Assembly: GCA_965115995.1 (NCBI GenBank)
Contig: OZ220472.1
Location: 1,550,001-1,614,000 of the forward strand
Source: Poriferisodalis sp026713105
GTDB lineage: Bacteria; Actinomycetota; Acidimicrobiia; Acidimicrobiales; Poriferisodalaceae
Direction: 5' to 3'
Length of the DNA: 64,000 bases
Shown: in pieces, positions 8,306-16,550 of the stretch
How positions within the stretch are numbered: the first letter of the stretch is position 1
How the letters are laid out: each line of letters opens with the position of its first letter
The notes under the pieces: generated by a model
Told to the model about the DNA's origin: nothing
What the model saw: the letters and a program-made list of their open reading frames with translations, nothing else
Database searches by the model: none
Made by a program: the position numbers and the translations under genes

Positions 8306-9853
8306 CTACCGCTCTGGTCCGGAAGCGAGCTGGGCGTGGGCGGCGGCGAGGCGGGCTACGGGTACCCGGTAGGGCGAGCATGACACGTAGTCGAGCCCGG
8401 CTCGCACAGCGAATTCGATGCTGGCCGGGTCGCCGCCGTGCTCGCCGCAGATGCCGGCGCGCATACCTGGGGCGGCGGTGCGCACTCCCGCCAGCGCACT
8501 GTTCACGAGCTCGCCGACGCCGTCACAGTCCAGCGAGGCGAATGGGTCAGCGTTGAGCAGGCCGTCGGCGAGGTAGGGCGCGATAACGCGGGTGGCTGTG
8601 TCGTCACGGCTGAAGCCGAACACCATCTGGGTGAGATCGTTGGTGCCGAAGCTCACAAAATCCACGGCGGGTGCGAGCTGGTCGGCTACCAGGCAGGCCC
8701 GAGGCGTTTCGATCATGGTGCCGATCGGCGGCGCCGGACCCGCCTGCGCGTCCTCCCACGACCTGCGCACGACACGGACGGCGGCAGCGAGCTCTTCAGC
8801 CGTCGAGACGAGCGGGATCATGATCTCGGCATGCGGGTCACCGCCCGACGAGCGCCGATCGGCGACCGCACCGGCGAGTGCCCGAACCTGGGCCTCATAC
8901 AGCTCTGGCCGCAGAAGCCCCAGCCGCACGCCGCGCACGCCCAGCATCGGATTGTGCTCGTGCCATGGTGCGGCGGCTTCGGGGTCTGCGCCGGCCAGGA
9001 ACTCGTGCATGGGCGCATCGAGCAGCCTCACGGTGACAGCCAAGCCGTCCATGGCGGCGAGCAGTTCACCGAAGTCGGCCTGCTGGGCTGCCACGAGGTC
9101 GTCGAGATGATCGTCGTGGCCGCTCAAGATGACGTGCTGGACAATCTCCAACCGGTCGGGCTGCAAGAACATGTGCTCGGTGCGGCACAGCCCGATGCCG
9201 TGCGCTCCGAGCGCCCGCGCCGTCGTGGCATCGGGCGCGACGTCTGCATTCGCGAGCACAGCGAACCGGCCGGCCACGAGGCGGTCTGCCCAGCCGAGCA
9301 CTTCGGTGATCTCCGCTGGCAGGCCCGAAACCGGCCCAGAGCCTGCGACCGCCGATCCGGCCAGCTCACGTCCTCCCAGGGTCACCTCGCCGGTTGATCC
9401 GTCAATCGAAATTGGTGTGCCGTTGCCGATGCGGAGATCGCCCACGGTGAAGCTGTCGGATTCCACCGTGATCTCGCGTGCATCGCACACCGCGGGAATG
9501 CCCCACCCACGCGCGACGACCGCAGCGTGGCTGGCCATCCCGCCGCGGGCGGTCACGATGCCTGCCGACAGGCCGATGGCGGCGACATCGGCGGGCGTTG
9601 TCTCGGTGGCAACCAGGATGACCGTCTGATCTTGAGCGGCGAGGTCGAGCGCAGCCTGCGAGCCGACGGCCACGAGCCCGGAGGCTGCGCCGGGCGAAGC
9701 CCCCAATCCGGTGGTCAGCGCGGTGATCTCGCCGGCGCCCGATGCGCTGGCGGACTCGAAAGAGGGATGGAGGGCGTCGAGCACTGCGTCAACGCTGAGT
9801 TCGGCAACGGCCTGCCGCTGGCGAGTGCTCAGCCCCGCATCGACGTCTGCCAT
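8306..9853 (-). CDS. PEP-utilising enzyme: pyruvate phosphate dikinase C-terminal half only
   Basis: Contains the phosphohistidine swivel domain (TARGGMASHAAVVARGWG, His109) and the complete PEP/pyruvate-binding TIM barrel of pyruvate phosphate dikinase, with the catalytic cysteine in GICGEHGGDP (Cys469) and the family ending VSCSPYRVPVARLAAAHAQ. PPDK is normally about 880 residues. This 515-residue protein begins where the linker to the His domain should start and lacks the N-terminal ATP-grasp half. The preceding gene on this strand is glyS, not the missing half. Without ATP-grasp it could not phosphorylate itself from ATP; it may work with a separately encoded N-terminal protein, act as a PEP-dependent phosphotransferase, or be a remnant. 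The intact catalytic motifs argue for function. Confidence 0.85.
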   Translation of the reverse strand: MADVDAGLSTRQRQAVAELSVDAVLDALHPSFESASASGAGEITALTTGLGASPGAASGLVAVGSQAALDLAAQDQTVILVATETTPADVAAIGLSAGIVTARGGMASHAAVVARGWGIPAVCDAREITVESDSFTVGDLRIGNGTPISIDGSTGEVTLGGRELAGSAVAGSGPVSGLPAEITEVLGWADRLVAGRFAVLANADVAPDATTARALGAHGIGLCRTEHMFLQPDRLEIVQHVILSGHDDHLDDLVAAQQADFGELLAAMDGLAVTVRLLDAPMHEFLAGADPEAAAPWHEHNPMLGVRGVRLGLLRPELYEAQVRALAGAVADRRSSGGDPHAEIMIPLVSTAEELAAAVRVVRRSWEDAQAGPAPPIGTMIETPRACLVADQLAPAVDFVSFGTNDLTQMVFGFSRDDTATRVIAPYLADGLLNADPFASLDCDGVGELVNSALAGVRTAAPGMRAGICGEHGGDPASIEFAVRAGLDYVSCSPYRVPVARLAAAHAQLASGPER

Positions 9854-9894
9854 GCCAACCCCCGCGCGCGCCAGCGCGTCGCTGAATCGTGCCG

Positions 9895-11259
9895 CTAGAG
9901 ATCCAAACGGCTTGCGAGATGGTCTACTAGCGACGGGATCGGCACCCGGTCCTGGGCCATCGTGTCGCGGTCACGCACGGTCACGCAGCGATCGTCGATG
10001 GACTCAAAATCGACCGTGACGCACATCGGCGTGCCGATCTCGTCCTGGCGGCGGTAGCGGCGCCCGATGGCCTGGGTCTCGTCGTAGTCGCACATCCAGT
10101 GCGGTTGGCACATCGCCAGCACCTCGCCGGCCAGCGCCCCCAACGGCTCCTTGCGCGACAGCGGCAGCACCGCCACTTTGTAGGGCGCAAGCCGGGGGTG
10201 GAGTCCCAGCACCGTGCGCAGATCGTCATTGACGGTTTCTTCGCGGTATGCGGCGAGCAGAAACGCCATGAGCGCCCTGGTCGCTCCAGCCGCGGGTTCG
10301 ATCACGTGCGGCACATATCGATCGCCGCTGGCCTGGTCGAAGTACTCCAGCTTCTGGCCCGAATGGGAGGCGTGCTGGCGCAGGTCGTAATCGCCGCGGT
10401 TGGCCACGCCCTCGAGCTCGCCCCAGCCCCACGGGAACAAGAACTCGACATCGCTCGTACCGCTGGAGTAGTGGCTGAGCTCGTCGGCATCGTGAGGCCG
10501 CAGCCGCAGGTGAGTCGCAGGGATGCCCAAGTCGACGTACCACTGGTACCGATCGGCCAGCCAGAACTCGTACCACTGCTGCGCCTCAGCGGGCGGGACA
10601 AAGAACTCCAGCTCCATCTGCTCGAACTCGCGAGTCCGGAACACGAAGTTGCCCGGCGTGATCTCGTTGCGGAACGACTTGCCTACCTGCGCGATGCCGA
10701 AGGGCGGTCGCTTGCGGCTGGTTTCCAGGATGTTCTTGAAGTTCACGAACATGCCCTGGGCGGTCTCGGGCCGCAGGTACACCTCCGCGCCGGCGCCCTC
10801 GACCGGGCCGGCCTGGGTGCGGAACATGAGATTGAAGGCGCGGGCCTCAGTGAAGGTGCCGCGCTCGTCGCAGTTGGGGCACTGGTCGGGGTCGTCGAGC
10901 TGGTCTTCGCGGTGGCGCGTCTTGCAGCTTGTGCAGTCCACCAGAGGGTCGCTGAAGTTCGTCAGGTGGCCCGAGGCCTCCCACACCTGGGGCGGGCCCA
11001 AAATGGACGCATCGAGGCCCACCACGTCGCTGCGCATCTGAACCATCGAGCGCCACCAGGCGTCTTTCACATTGCGCAGCAGCTGCGCACCGATCGGGCC
11101 GTAGTCGTACGCGCTGCGAAAGCCGCCGTAAATCTCCGCTGAGCCGAAGACGATTCCCCGGCGCTTGCAGAGGTTCACGATCTTGTCGAACAGCGCGGGA
11201 TCGGCCGCGGGCTCGCAATCGGTGTCGGGCGCTGGCTCAGCGCTGGTGGGCGAAGTCAC
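9895..11259 (-). CDS. glyS: Glycyl-tRNA synthetase, class II (alpha2 type)
   Basis: Charges tRNA-Gly. The N-terminal part has KIVNLCKRRGIVFGSAEIYGG and AYDYGPIGAQLL, typical of the single-chain bacterial/archaeal-type GlyRS, followed by a zinc-ribbon-like pair (CTSCKTRH ... CPNCDERG). Class II motif 2 is seen as GKSFRNEITPGNFVFRTREF and motif 3 near the end of the catalytic core (GATRALMAFLLAAY). The anticodon-binding domain follows (LAPYKVAVLPLSRKEPLG). About 454 residues, normal for the family. A GTG at 11259 is used here; a TTG at 11268 is the alternative and neither has a clear ribosome binding site. Confidence 0.95.
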   Translation of the reverse strand: MTSPTSAEPAPDTDCEPAADPALFDKIVNLCKRRGIVFGSAEIYGGFRSAYDYGPIGAQLLRNVKDAWWRSMVQMRSDVVGLDASILGPPQVWEASGHLTNFSDPLVDCTSCKTRHREDQLDDPDQCPNCDERGTFTEARAFNLMFRTQAGPVEGAGAEVYLRPETAQGMFVNFKNILETSRKRPPFGIAQVGKSFRNEITPGNFVFRTREFEQMELEFFVPPAEAQQWYEFWLADRYQWYVDLGIPATHLRLRPHDADELSHYSSGTSDVEFLFPWGWGELEGVANRGDYDLRQHASHSGQKLEYFDQASGDRYVPHVIEPAAGATRALMAFLLAAYREETVNDDLRTVLGLHPRLAPYKVAVLPLSRKEPLGALAGEVLAMCQPHWMCDYDETQAIGRRYRRQDEIGTPMCVTVDFESIDDRCVTVRDRDTMAQDRVPIPSLVDHLASRLDL

Positions 11260-11370
11260 GGGCGGCAAGGGTACTGAGGGTCGTGCGGGCCGCCGGGATG
11301 AATTTCGCCCCGATGGGCCGGCCGGACTTCGTGCCCCGGCGAGAGACCCGCGCTCATTAGCATTGACGGC

Positions 11371-11805
11371 ATGCGGCTGCGTGACACCACCGTGGTCTTC
11401 CTGTGCGCCTTCTTGGGCATCGCGGTCTTGCTGGTGCCGATGCCCGTCTTTGGCGGTCCTTACGAGGACATCCGGGAGGGCGAAGTGGACTGGACGTGCG
11501 CGATACCGCCGTTGAGCCTGGTCCCGCCCGACGTGGATCTCGACGAACTACGCGATGCCATATCGACCGCTCATGTCACGGCTCGCACCACCGGCACCAT
11601 CTACGAGCCGCCACAGAGCCGCCACCCGCTGTGCCGCGGGCTGGCTCGCACCCAGGTAGTGCTGGGGCTGCTGGCGCTGGCCGGGGCGTTCTGGCGCGGC
11701 CGCAGGTGGTGGCGCTCTACGGCCGATACGCGTGCGGAAAAGCGCTTCAAGCGACTTCATGGGGCCGCCGAGAACCCCCAGAGTCGCTCCAGGATGTTCC
11801 GCTAG
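11371..11805 (+). CDS. Small membrane protein of unknown function
   Basis: I do not recognise this 144-residue protein. It has an N-terminal hydrophobic segment (residues about 7-28), an extracytoplasmic-looking middle with two cysteines (WTCAIPP and HPLCRG) that could form a disulfide, a second hydrophobic stretch (about 88-105), and a basic arginine-rich tail. The topology suggests two membrane passes with an external loop of about 60 residues. It is alone on the plus strand between glyS and recO and is followed by the first copy of the dispersed palindromic element. Confidence 0.6.
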   Translation: MRLRDTTVVFLCAFLGIAVLLVPMPVFGGPYEDIREGEVDWTCAIPPLSLVPPDVDLDELRDAISTAHVTARTTGTIYEPPQSRHPLCRGLARTQVVLGLLALAGAFWRGRRWWRSTADTRAEKRFKRLHGAAENPQSRSRMFR

Positions 11806-11810
11806 ACGAG

Positions 11811-11920
11811 TGCGCCCGCGGCGGAGGCGGCAGAACCCTCTGCTCCCGCGATCCAGCCGGTCGCAACGTCGCAGAGTCTCCTGCCGCCTCCTCCGCTAGG
11901 GCATCTGTGCCTTCTGGCGC
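11811..11920. repeat. Dispersed near-palindromic element, copy A
   Basis: Outer arms GCGGAGGCGGCAG (11821-11833) and CTGCCGCCTCCTCCGC (11881-11896) are inverted repeats. Inside them CTCTGC and GCAGAG form a second inverted pair. The whole copy matches copy B (27068-27172) in reverse complement over about 100 bp including the flanking GGCACAGATGCC, with few differences. It sits between the 3' ends of two convergent genes, where it could fold as a long hairpin and end transcription from both sides. Confidence 0.85.
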
Positions 11921-11934
11921 GTGTCCTTGGCCCC

Positions 11935-12651
11935 TCAGCTCAGCAGGTCTGCACTGCGAAGTCGCTTTTCCATGTGGTATTCCCACATGCGGGTGACGAC
12001 CGCTGCGACCTCGTGGGTGTCGGAGGAGGGCTCGAGGTCAAGCACGGCATTCACCCGGCCTTCGGTGATCAAGCGCAGCATTTCGAGGGCCCCTGCCGAG
12101 AGCTGGCGTCCCCGCCGGTGGACTTCGCAGGTCACGCCGCCCTGTGCAGGGTCGAATGCCACGATGGGCGCGTCCTCGCAGCCGGTGCCCACCACGCAGC
12201 CCTCGAGCATCGGCGCAGTCCCCTCGTGGGCCAGCAGTCGCAGCAGGAATGCCGGCAGCAGCATCTCAGAGTGGGACTGGTCCAACCGACGCAATGCTCC
12301 GGTGAGCATCTGGTAGGGCACGGGGTCGTCCCCACGATCGTGCACCGACTGGTCCACGGCCTCCGCCAGCGTCATGGCGGTACCCAGCCGGTCAAGGTCG
12401 CAACGCAATGTCGGCCAGCGGTCGAGCGTCACCGCGCCCGTGACGATGTCGAGCTCGCCCCGTCCCCGGTAGAGCTGCAGATCGACGTGGCGCAGCGGTT
12501 CGATGTGGCCCGCCAGCTTGCTGCGCGTCCGCCGGGATCCCTTCGCCACCGCACGCACCTTGCCGTGCTCGGAGGTGACGATCGTGATGATCCGATCGGC
12601 CTCGCCGAGCTTGAAGGTGCGCAGCACCACTCCCCGGTCCCGGTATTGCAT
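11935..12651 (-). CDS. recO: DNA repair protein RecO
   Basis: Mediator that loads RecA in the RecFOR gap-repair pathway. The N-terminal OB fold shows the family opening YRDRGVVLRTFKLGEADRII and KVRAVAKGSRRTRSKLAG. The helical C-terminal part contains EGCVVGTGCEDAP and QGGVTCEVH, cysteine-containing segments seen in many RecO proteins. 238 residues is the usual length. Downstream of uppS on the same strand, 73 bp apart. Confidence 0.95.
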   Translation of the reverse strand: MQYRDRGVVLRTFKLGEADRIITIVTSEHGKVRAVAKGSRRTRSKLAGHIEPLRHVDLQLYRGRGELDIVTGAVTLDRWPTLRCDLDRLGTAMTLAEAVDQSVHDRGDDPVPYQMLTGALRRLDQSHSEMLLPAFLLRLLAHEGTAPMLEGCVVGTGCEDAPIVAFDPAQGGVTCEVHRRGRQLSAGALEMLRLITEGRVNAVLDLEPSSDTHEVAAVVTRMWEYHMEKRLRSADLLS

Positions 12652-12724
12652 CTGTGGGGGTATCCCCTTCGCTGTTTCGAGTGATGGATGCGGCGAGGTG
12701 GTGCCGCAATGCGAGACGTGCGGG

Positions 12725-13447
12725 TCAGCGATTCAGGCCGCCGAATCGGCGGTCGCGGGCCTGGTAGGTGCAGATGGCGTCACACAGGTCCCCGCGTCGA
12801 AAGTCGGGCCAGAGCGTGTCGGTGAACACCAACTCGCTGTATGCCACCTGCCACAGCAGGAAGTTCGACAAGCGGTTCTCACCCGATGTCCGGATCATGA
12901 GGTCGACCTCGGGCATCTCAGGGTCGTAGAGGTGCTTCACAAGCGCGGCCTCGTCGACCTCGTCCGCGGGGACGCCGGAGCGCACGAGCCCGGCCGCCGC
13001 ATCGACGATCTCGGCTCGGCCGCCGTAGTTGAACGCCACCGTGAAGGTGAGGCCCGAATTTGCCGCAGTGAGCTCGACGGCCTCGTCGATGCGTGCCCGC
13101 ACTCGCCGCGGGATTCGGGAGTCCGGCCGCCCGACAAAGCGGATCCGGACGTTCTGCTCGTGCAGCTCATGGCTGCGCCGCACCAGCAACGACTCGTTGA
13201 AGCCCATCAGGAAGCGGACCTCTGACGGCGGGCGCCGCCAGTTCTCCGTGCTGAACGCATACACGGTGAGCCATTCCAGACCGATGTCGGCCGCGCCCTC
13301 CACGGTGTCGATGAGGGCCTCCTCGCCGGCGGCGTGGCCTTCAGTGCGCGGCAGCCCGCGCGCTTGGGCCCAACGTCCGTTGCCGTCCATCACACAGGCC
13401 ACGTGGGTCGGCAGGCGCGACAGGTCGATTCCCGCACCCGAATTCAC
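12725..13447 (-). CDS. uppS: Isoprenyl transferase (undecaprenyl diphosphate synthase)
   Basis: Cis-prenyltransferase making the lipid carrier for peptidoglycan and other wall polymers. Motifs: HVACVMDGNGRWAQARGLPR with the catalytic Asp, GHAAGEEAL, YAFSTENWRRP, and the C-terminal DLMIRTSGENRLSNFLLWQ plus ELVFTDTLWPDF. 240 residues with a GTG start. It diverges from the DinG-type helicase gene, 124 bp away. Confidence 0.96.
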   Translation of the reverse strand: MNSGAGIDLSRLPTHVACVMDGNGRWAQARGLPRTEGHAAGEEALIDTVEGAADIGLEWLTVYAFSTENWRRPPSEVRFLMGFNESLLVRRSHELHEQNVRIRFVGRPDSRIPRRVRARIDEAVELTAANSGLTFTVAFNYGGRAEIVDAAAGLVRSGVPADEVDEAALVKHLYDPEMPEVDLMIRTSGENRLSNFLLWQVAYSELVFTDTLWPDFRRGDLCDAICTYQARDRRFGGLNR

Positions 13448-13571
13448 ACTGCGCAGGGTAGAACCCCTGCCGCCGCGGGCGAGTGCGCCCGATTTCAGAA
13501 ACGCAAACGATTGCCGGCGGTTCGTCTCCTACGGTTGCCCCAGCCGGCAACCCCCGACCGTCAGGAGGCAG

Positions 13572-15542
13572 ATGTCCGACGACCCCACTGCCGAGCCGTG
13601 GGACCTTTCCCCAGCTCCCGATTCGCCTGCGGCGCAGATCGCCGACGCCGCTGCGGCGCTCGACGAGGTCATCGCCGAGCTCCCTGGCGGCGGCGAGCAG
13701 CGGACCGGTCAGGCCGAGATGGCAGCCGCCGTGCACGAAGCAATCTGCGACGGGGGCACGCTGCTGTGCCAGGCGGGCACCGGCGTCGGCAAATCGCTCG
13801 CCTACCTGGTGCCCGCTGCGCTCGCTGCGGCCGCGGGCAAGCGCGTCGTCATCGCCACTGCGACCTTGGCATTGCAGGATCAGCTCGTCAGCAAGGATCT
13901 CCCGCTCGTGGCCGCCGGCATGGCCGAGCGGTTCGGACGCCCGGTGCGGTGGGAAGTCCTCAAGGGCCGCAACAACTACCTCTGCCGGCACCGCTTCGGC
14001 GAGCATGCGCAGCAGCATTTCGACCTCGCGGGCGGCCCCGCATCCCCCGCAGAACTGGCGCGCCAGCGTCAGCTCGCCGACATCGAGCAGTGGGTGCCCC
14101 GAACGCGTACCGGCGACCGTTCCGAGCTGACCGTTGCGCCCGACGCGCGGGTGTGGTCGTCGGTGTCGGTGAGCAGTACCGAGTGCATCGGCGCCGAGCG
14201 TTGCCCCCAAGGCCACCACTGTTTCGCCGAGGAGGCTCGTGCCCGCTCGGCGCGGGCCGGAATCGTCGTGACCAACCAGCACCTGTACTGCATCGACCTG
14301 TTCGGCGACGGCTACCTGTTCGGACCCCACGACGCCGTGGTGTTCGATGAAGCGCACCAGCTCGAACCCGTGGTGACCCAGGTGGCGGGCATGGAACTCA
14401 CCCCCGCAGGCTTCGTACGGCTCGCCGCCGAGGCTCGGGCCGTCGGCGCAGGCGGCACCGCGGCCGATGCCGTGGCCGACGTGGCAGCACGCCTCGCCAG
14501 CGAACTCGAGCCGCTGCGCGACACCCGTCTGGGCGCGATCACCGGCGATTTGGCCAGCCTGCTCGAAGCAGCCGACGGGCGTGTCGAGCAGCTCGCGTCG
14601 GAACTGCGCCGCCCCGACGGCGACGATTCGCCAGACCTGGAACGGCTGCGCGTCAGCCGGCTGGCAGCCGAGTCGCTCACTGCGCTGCGGATGGCTGCAA
14701 GCCCGCCCGCCGGGACCGTCATCTTGGTGGAAGGGCGGGGACAGCTCCGCCTCGCACCGCTTGACGTGGGCGATCTGCTGGCCAGCCGTCTGTGGGGCCG
14801 CCAGGCATGCGTGCTCACCAGCGCGACCCTCGGCCCGCACTTTGTCCAGCGACTCGGTGTGCCCGCCGCTGATCACACCTATCTCTCGGTGGACAGCCCG
14901 TTCGACTACCCCTCCCATGCGCTGCTGTACTGCGCCCGCCACCTGCCGGCGCCGACCCAAGAGGCGTACCGCGCCGCGGCGACCGGGGAGTTGGCGGCAC
15001 TGGTCTCGGCGGTGGGGGGCCGCACGCTCGCGCTCTTCACGAGCTGGCGCGCCCTGCATGACACCGCAGACGCACTTACCGAACAGCTCAGCGGCATCCG
15101 GGTGCTCCGTCAGGGGCGCGACCTGTCCAACACTGCACTCCTCGAGGCGCTGGGCGACGACCCGGCAACCGTCGTCTGCGCAACGATGAGCTTCTGGCAG
15201 GGGGTGGACGTTGCCGGCCCGGCACTGTCCCTGCTGGCCATCGACCGACTGCCGTTCGCCCGTCCGAATGAACCGCTGGCCGCGGCGCGGCGCGAGGCGG
15301 CCGGCGACGACGCCTTCATGACCGTCGATGTGCCCAAAGCCGCGGACCTGCTGGCCCAGGGCGTGGGCCGGCTGATACGCACCACCACCGATCGGGGGGT
15401 GGTGGCGGTGCTCGACTCACGGCTCGCTACCGCCGGATACCGATCTCGCCTGCTCGACCCGCTCCCGCCCATGCGTCGCAGCGTGGACCAGGCCGAGGCG
15501 ATCGAGTTTCTCGTTTCCATCCGGGAGCGGAATGTTTGCTGA
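13572..15542 (+). CDS. ATP-dependent DNA helicase, DinG/XPD family
   Basis: Superfamily 2 iron-sulfur helicase, probably acting in DNA repair or replication-fork maintenance. Walker A is CQAGTGVGKSLAY (residues about 66-78) and Walker B/DEAH is VVFDEAHQLEP. Four cysteines between them (in NNYLCRHRF, STECIGAERC and GHHCFAEEA) match the 4Fe-4S ligands of this family. The C-terminal helicase half includes SFWQGVDVAGPALSLLAIDRL and QGVGRLIRTTTDRG. Start ATG 13572 is preceded by AGGAGG at 13563-13568; the reading frame is open far upstream but that part is antisense to uppS. 656 residues. It interrupts what would otherwise be a continuous minus-strand era-uppS-recO cluster. Confidence 0.92.
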   Translation: MSDDPTAEPWDLSPAPDSPAAQIADAAAALDEVIAELPGGGEQRTGQAEMAAAVHEAICDGGTLLCQAGTGVGKSLAYLVPAALAAAAGKRVVIATATLALQDQLVSKDLPLVAAGMAERFGRPVRWEVLKGRNNYLCRHRFGEHAQQHFDLAGGPASPAELARQRQLADIEQWVPRTRTGDRSELTVAPDARVWSSVSVSSTECIGAERCPQGHHCFAEEARARSARAGIVVTNQHLYCIDLFGDGYLFGPHDAVVFDEAHQLEPVVTQVAGMELTPAGFVRLAAEARAVGAGGTAADAVADVAARLASELEPLRDTRLGAITGDLASLLEAADGRVEQLASELRRPDGDDSPDLERLRVSRLAAESLTALRMAASPPAGTVILVEGRGQLRLAPLDVGDLLASRLWGRQACVLTSATLGPHFVQRLGVPAADHTYLSVDSPFDYPSHALLYCARHLPAPTQEAYRAAATGELAALVSAVGGRTLALFTSWRALHDTADALTEQLSGIRVLRQGRDLSNTALLEALGDDPATVVCATMSFWQGVDVAGPALSLLAIDRLPFARPNEPLAAARREAAGDDAFMTVDVPKAADLLAQGVGRLIRTTTDRGVVAVLDSRLATAGYRSRLLDPLPPMRRSVDQAEAIEFLVSIRERNVC

Positions 15543-15655
15543 AGAGCCGCTCCGGTACGTGAGCTATCCCGTGGTACCGCCGGTTGCTTCCCGCTCTTGT
15601 TCGCTGCGCTCACGGGCCGCTCGGGCCACGGCTTGGCCTCCAGGGCCTGAAGACC

Positions 15656-16537
15656 TCAGTCGTGCGGACCCGAGGGTGCTTCGGGCGCGAGCATCCGGGC
15701 GACGGCATCAGGGGTGCGCTGCCAGTCCGGCTCGACGCGAACTCGCAGCTCGAGGTACACGCCGTCGAGACCGAGCTCGCGGCGTGCCGCCGTGCCGACA
15801 TCGCGGAGCATCCGTCCTCCCCGACCGATGACGATCCCTTTCTGGGAGGGCCGCTCCACGGCGATGTCGCAGCGGATGCGATCCGGCTCCCAGTCGGTGA
15901 CTCGCACCGCAATGCTGTAGGGCAGCTCGTCGTCCAGCCGTGCCAGCAGCTGCTCGCGCACTGCCTCGGATATCCGCCACGCGTCGGGCAAATCGGTGAT
16001 GCTCTCGGGGGGGAAATAGGCCGGGCCTTCAGCCAGGCCGGCCGCGAGGTGGGTGACCAGAACATCAGTGCCGTCGCCGGTGGTCCCCGAGACGGGAAAG
16101 TACGCGCCGGCATCGAATTCCGCTGCGGCGGCGAGCTGGGCCACCACCTGAGCTCTCGACGCCCGATCGCACTTCGTGACCGCAACGACGGTGGACGCAC
16201 CCGTTGGCAGCGACTCCCAGATCAGCCGGTCGCCACGGCCCAGTGGGGCGGTTGCGTCGAGGACCATGCAGATCACGTCCACCGGCTCGAGGTCGGCGAT
16301 GGCCGTGCGTGCGGTTTCGTTGAGCTGCTCGCCCAAGGACGTGACCGGTTTGGCGATGCCAGGCGTGTCGACGAAGACGATCTGCGCGTCCCGCAGGTGT
16401 CGCACACCCATGACGCGCAGACGTGTGGTCTGCGGCTTGGCGGAGGCGATGCTGACCTTGGCCCCGACGAGGCAATTCAACAGCGTGGACTTGCCCGCGT
16501 TGGGGCGCCCGACGAGGGTCACAAAGCCTGAGCGCAT
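15656..16537 (-). CDS. era: GTPase Era
   Basis: Ribosome-biogenesis GTPase that binds 16S rRNA. G1 is GRPNAGKST, G3 DTPGIAK, G4 TKCD (the family usually has NKxD). The C-terminal KH domain is visible as KGIVIGRGGRMLRDVGTAAR followed by VYLELRVRVEPDWQ. 293 residues. Start ATG 16537 has GGGGGAG just upstream and lies 13 bp after the stop of the CorC-like gene. Last gene of a phoH-ybeY-corC-era operon. Confidence 0.95.
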   Translation of the reverse strand: MRSGFVTLVGRPNAGKSTLLNCLVGAKVSIASAKPQTTRLRVMGVRHLRDAQIVFVDTPGIAKPVTSLGEQLNETARTAIADLEPVDVICMVLDATAPLGRGDRLIWESLPTGASTVVAVTKCDRASRAQVVAQLAAAAEFDAGAYFPVSGTTGDGTDVLVTHLAAGLAEGPAYFPPESITDLPDAWRISEAVREQLLARLDDELPYSIAVRVTDWEPDRIRCDIAVERPSQKGIVIGRGGRMLRDVGTAARRELGLDGVYLELRVRVEPDWQRTPDAVARMLAPEAPSGPHD

Positions 16538-16550
16538 CGCTCCCCCGGAG

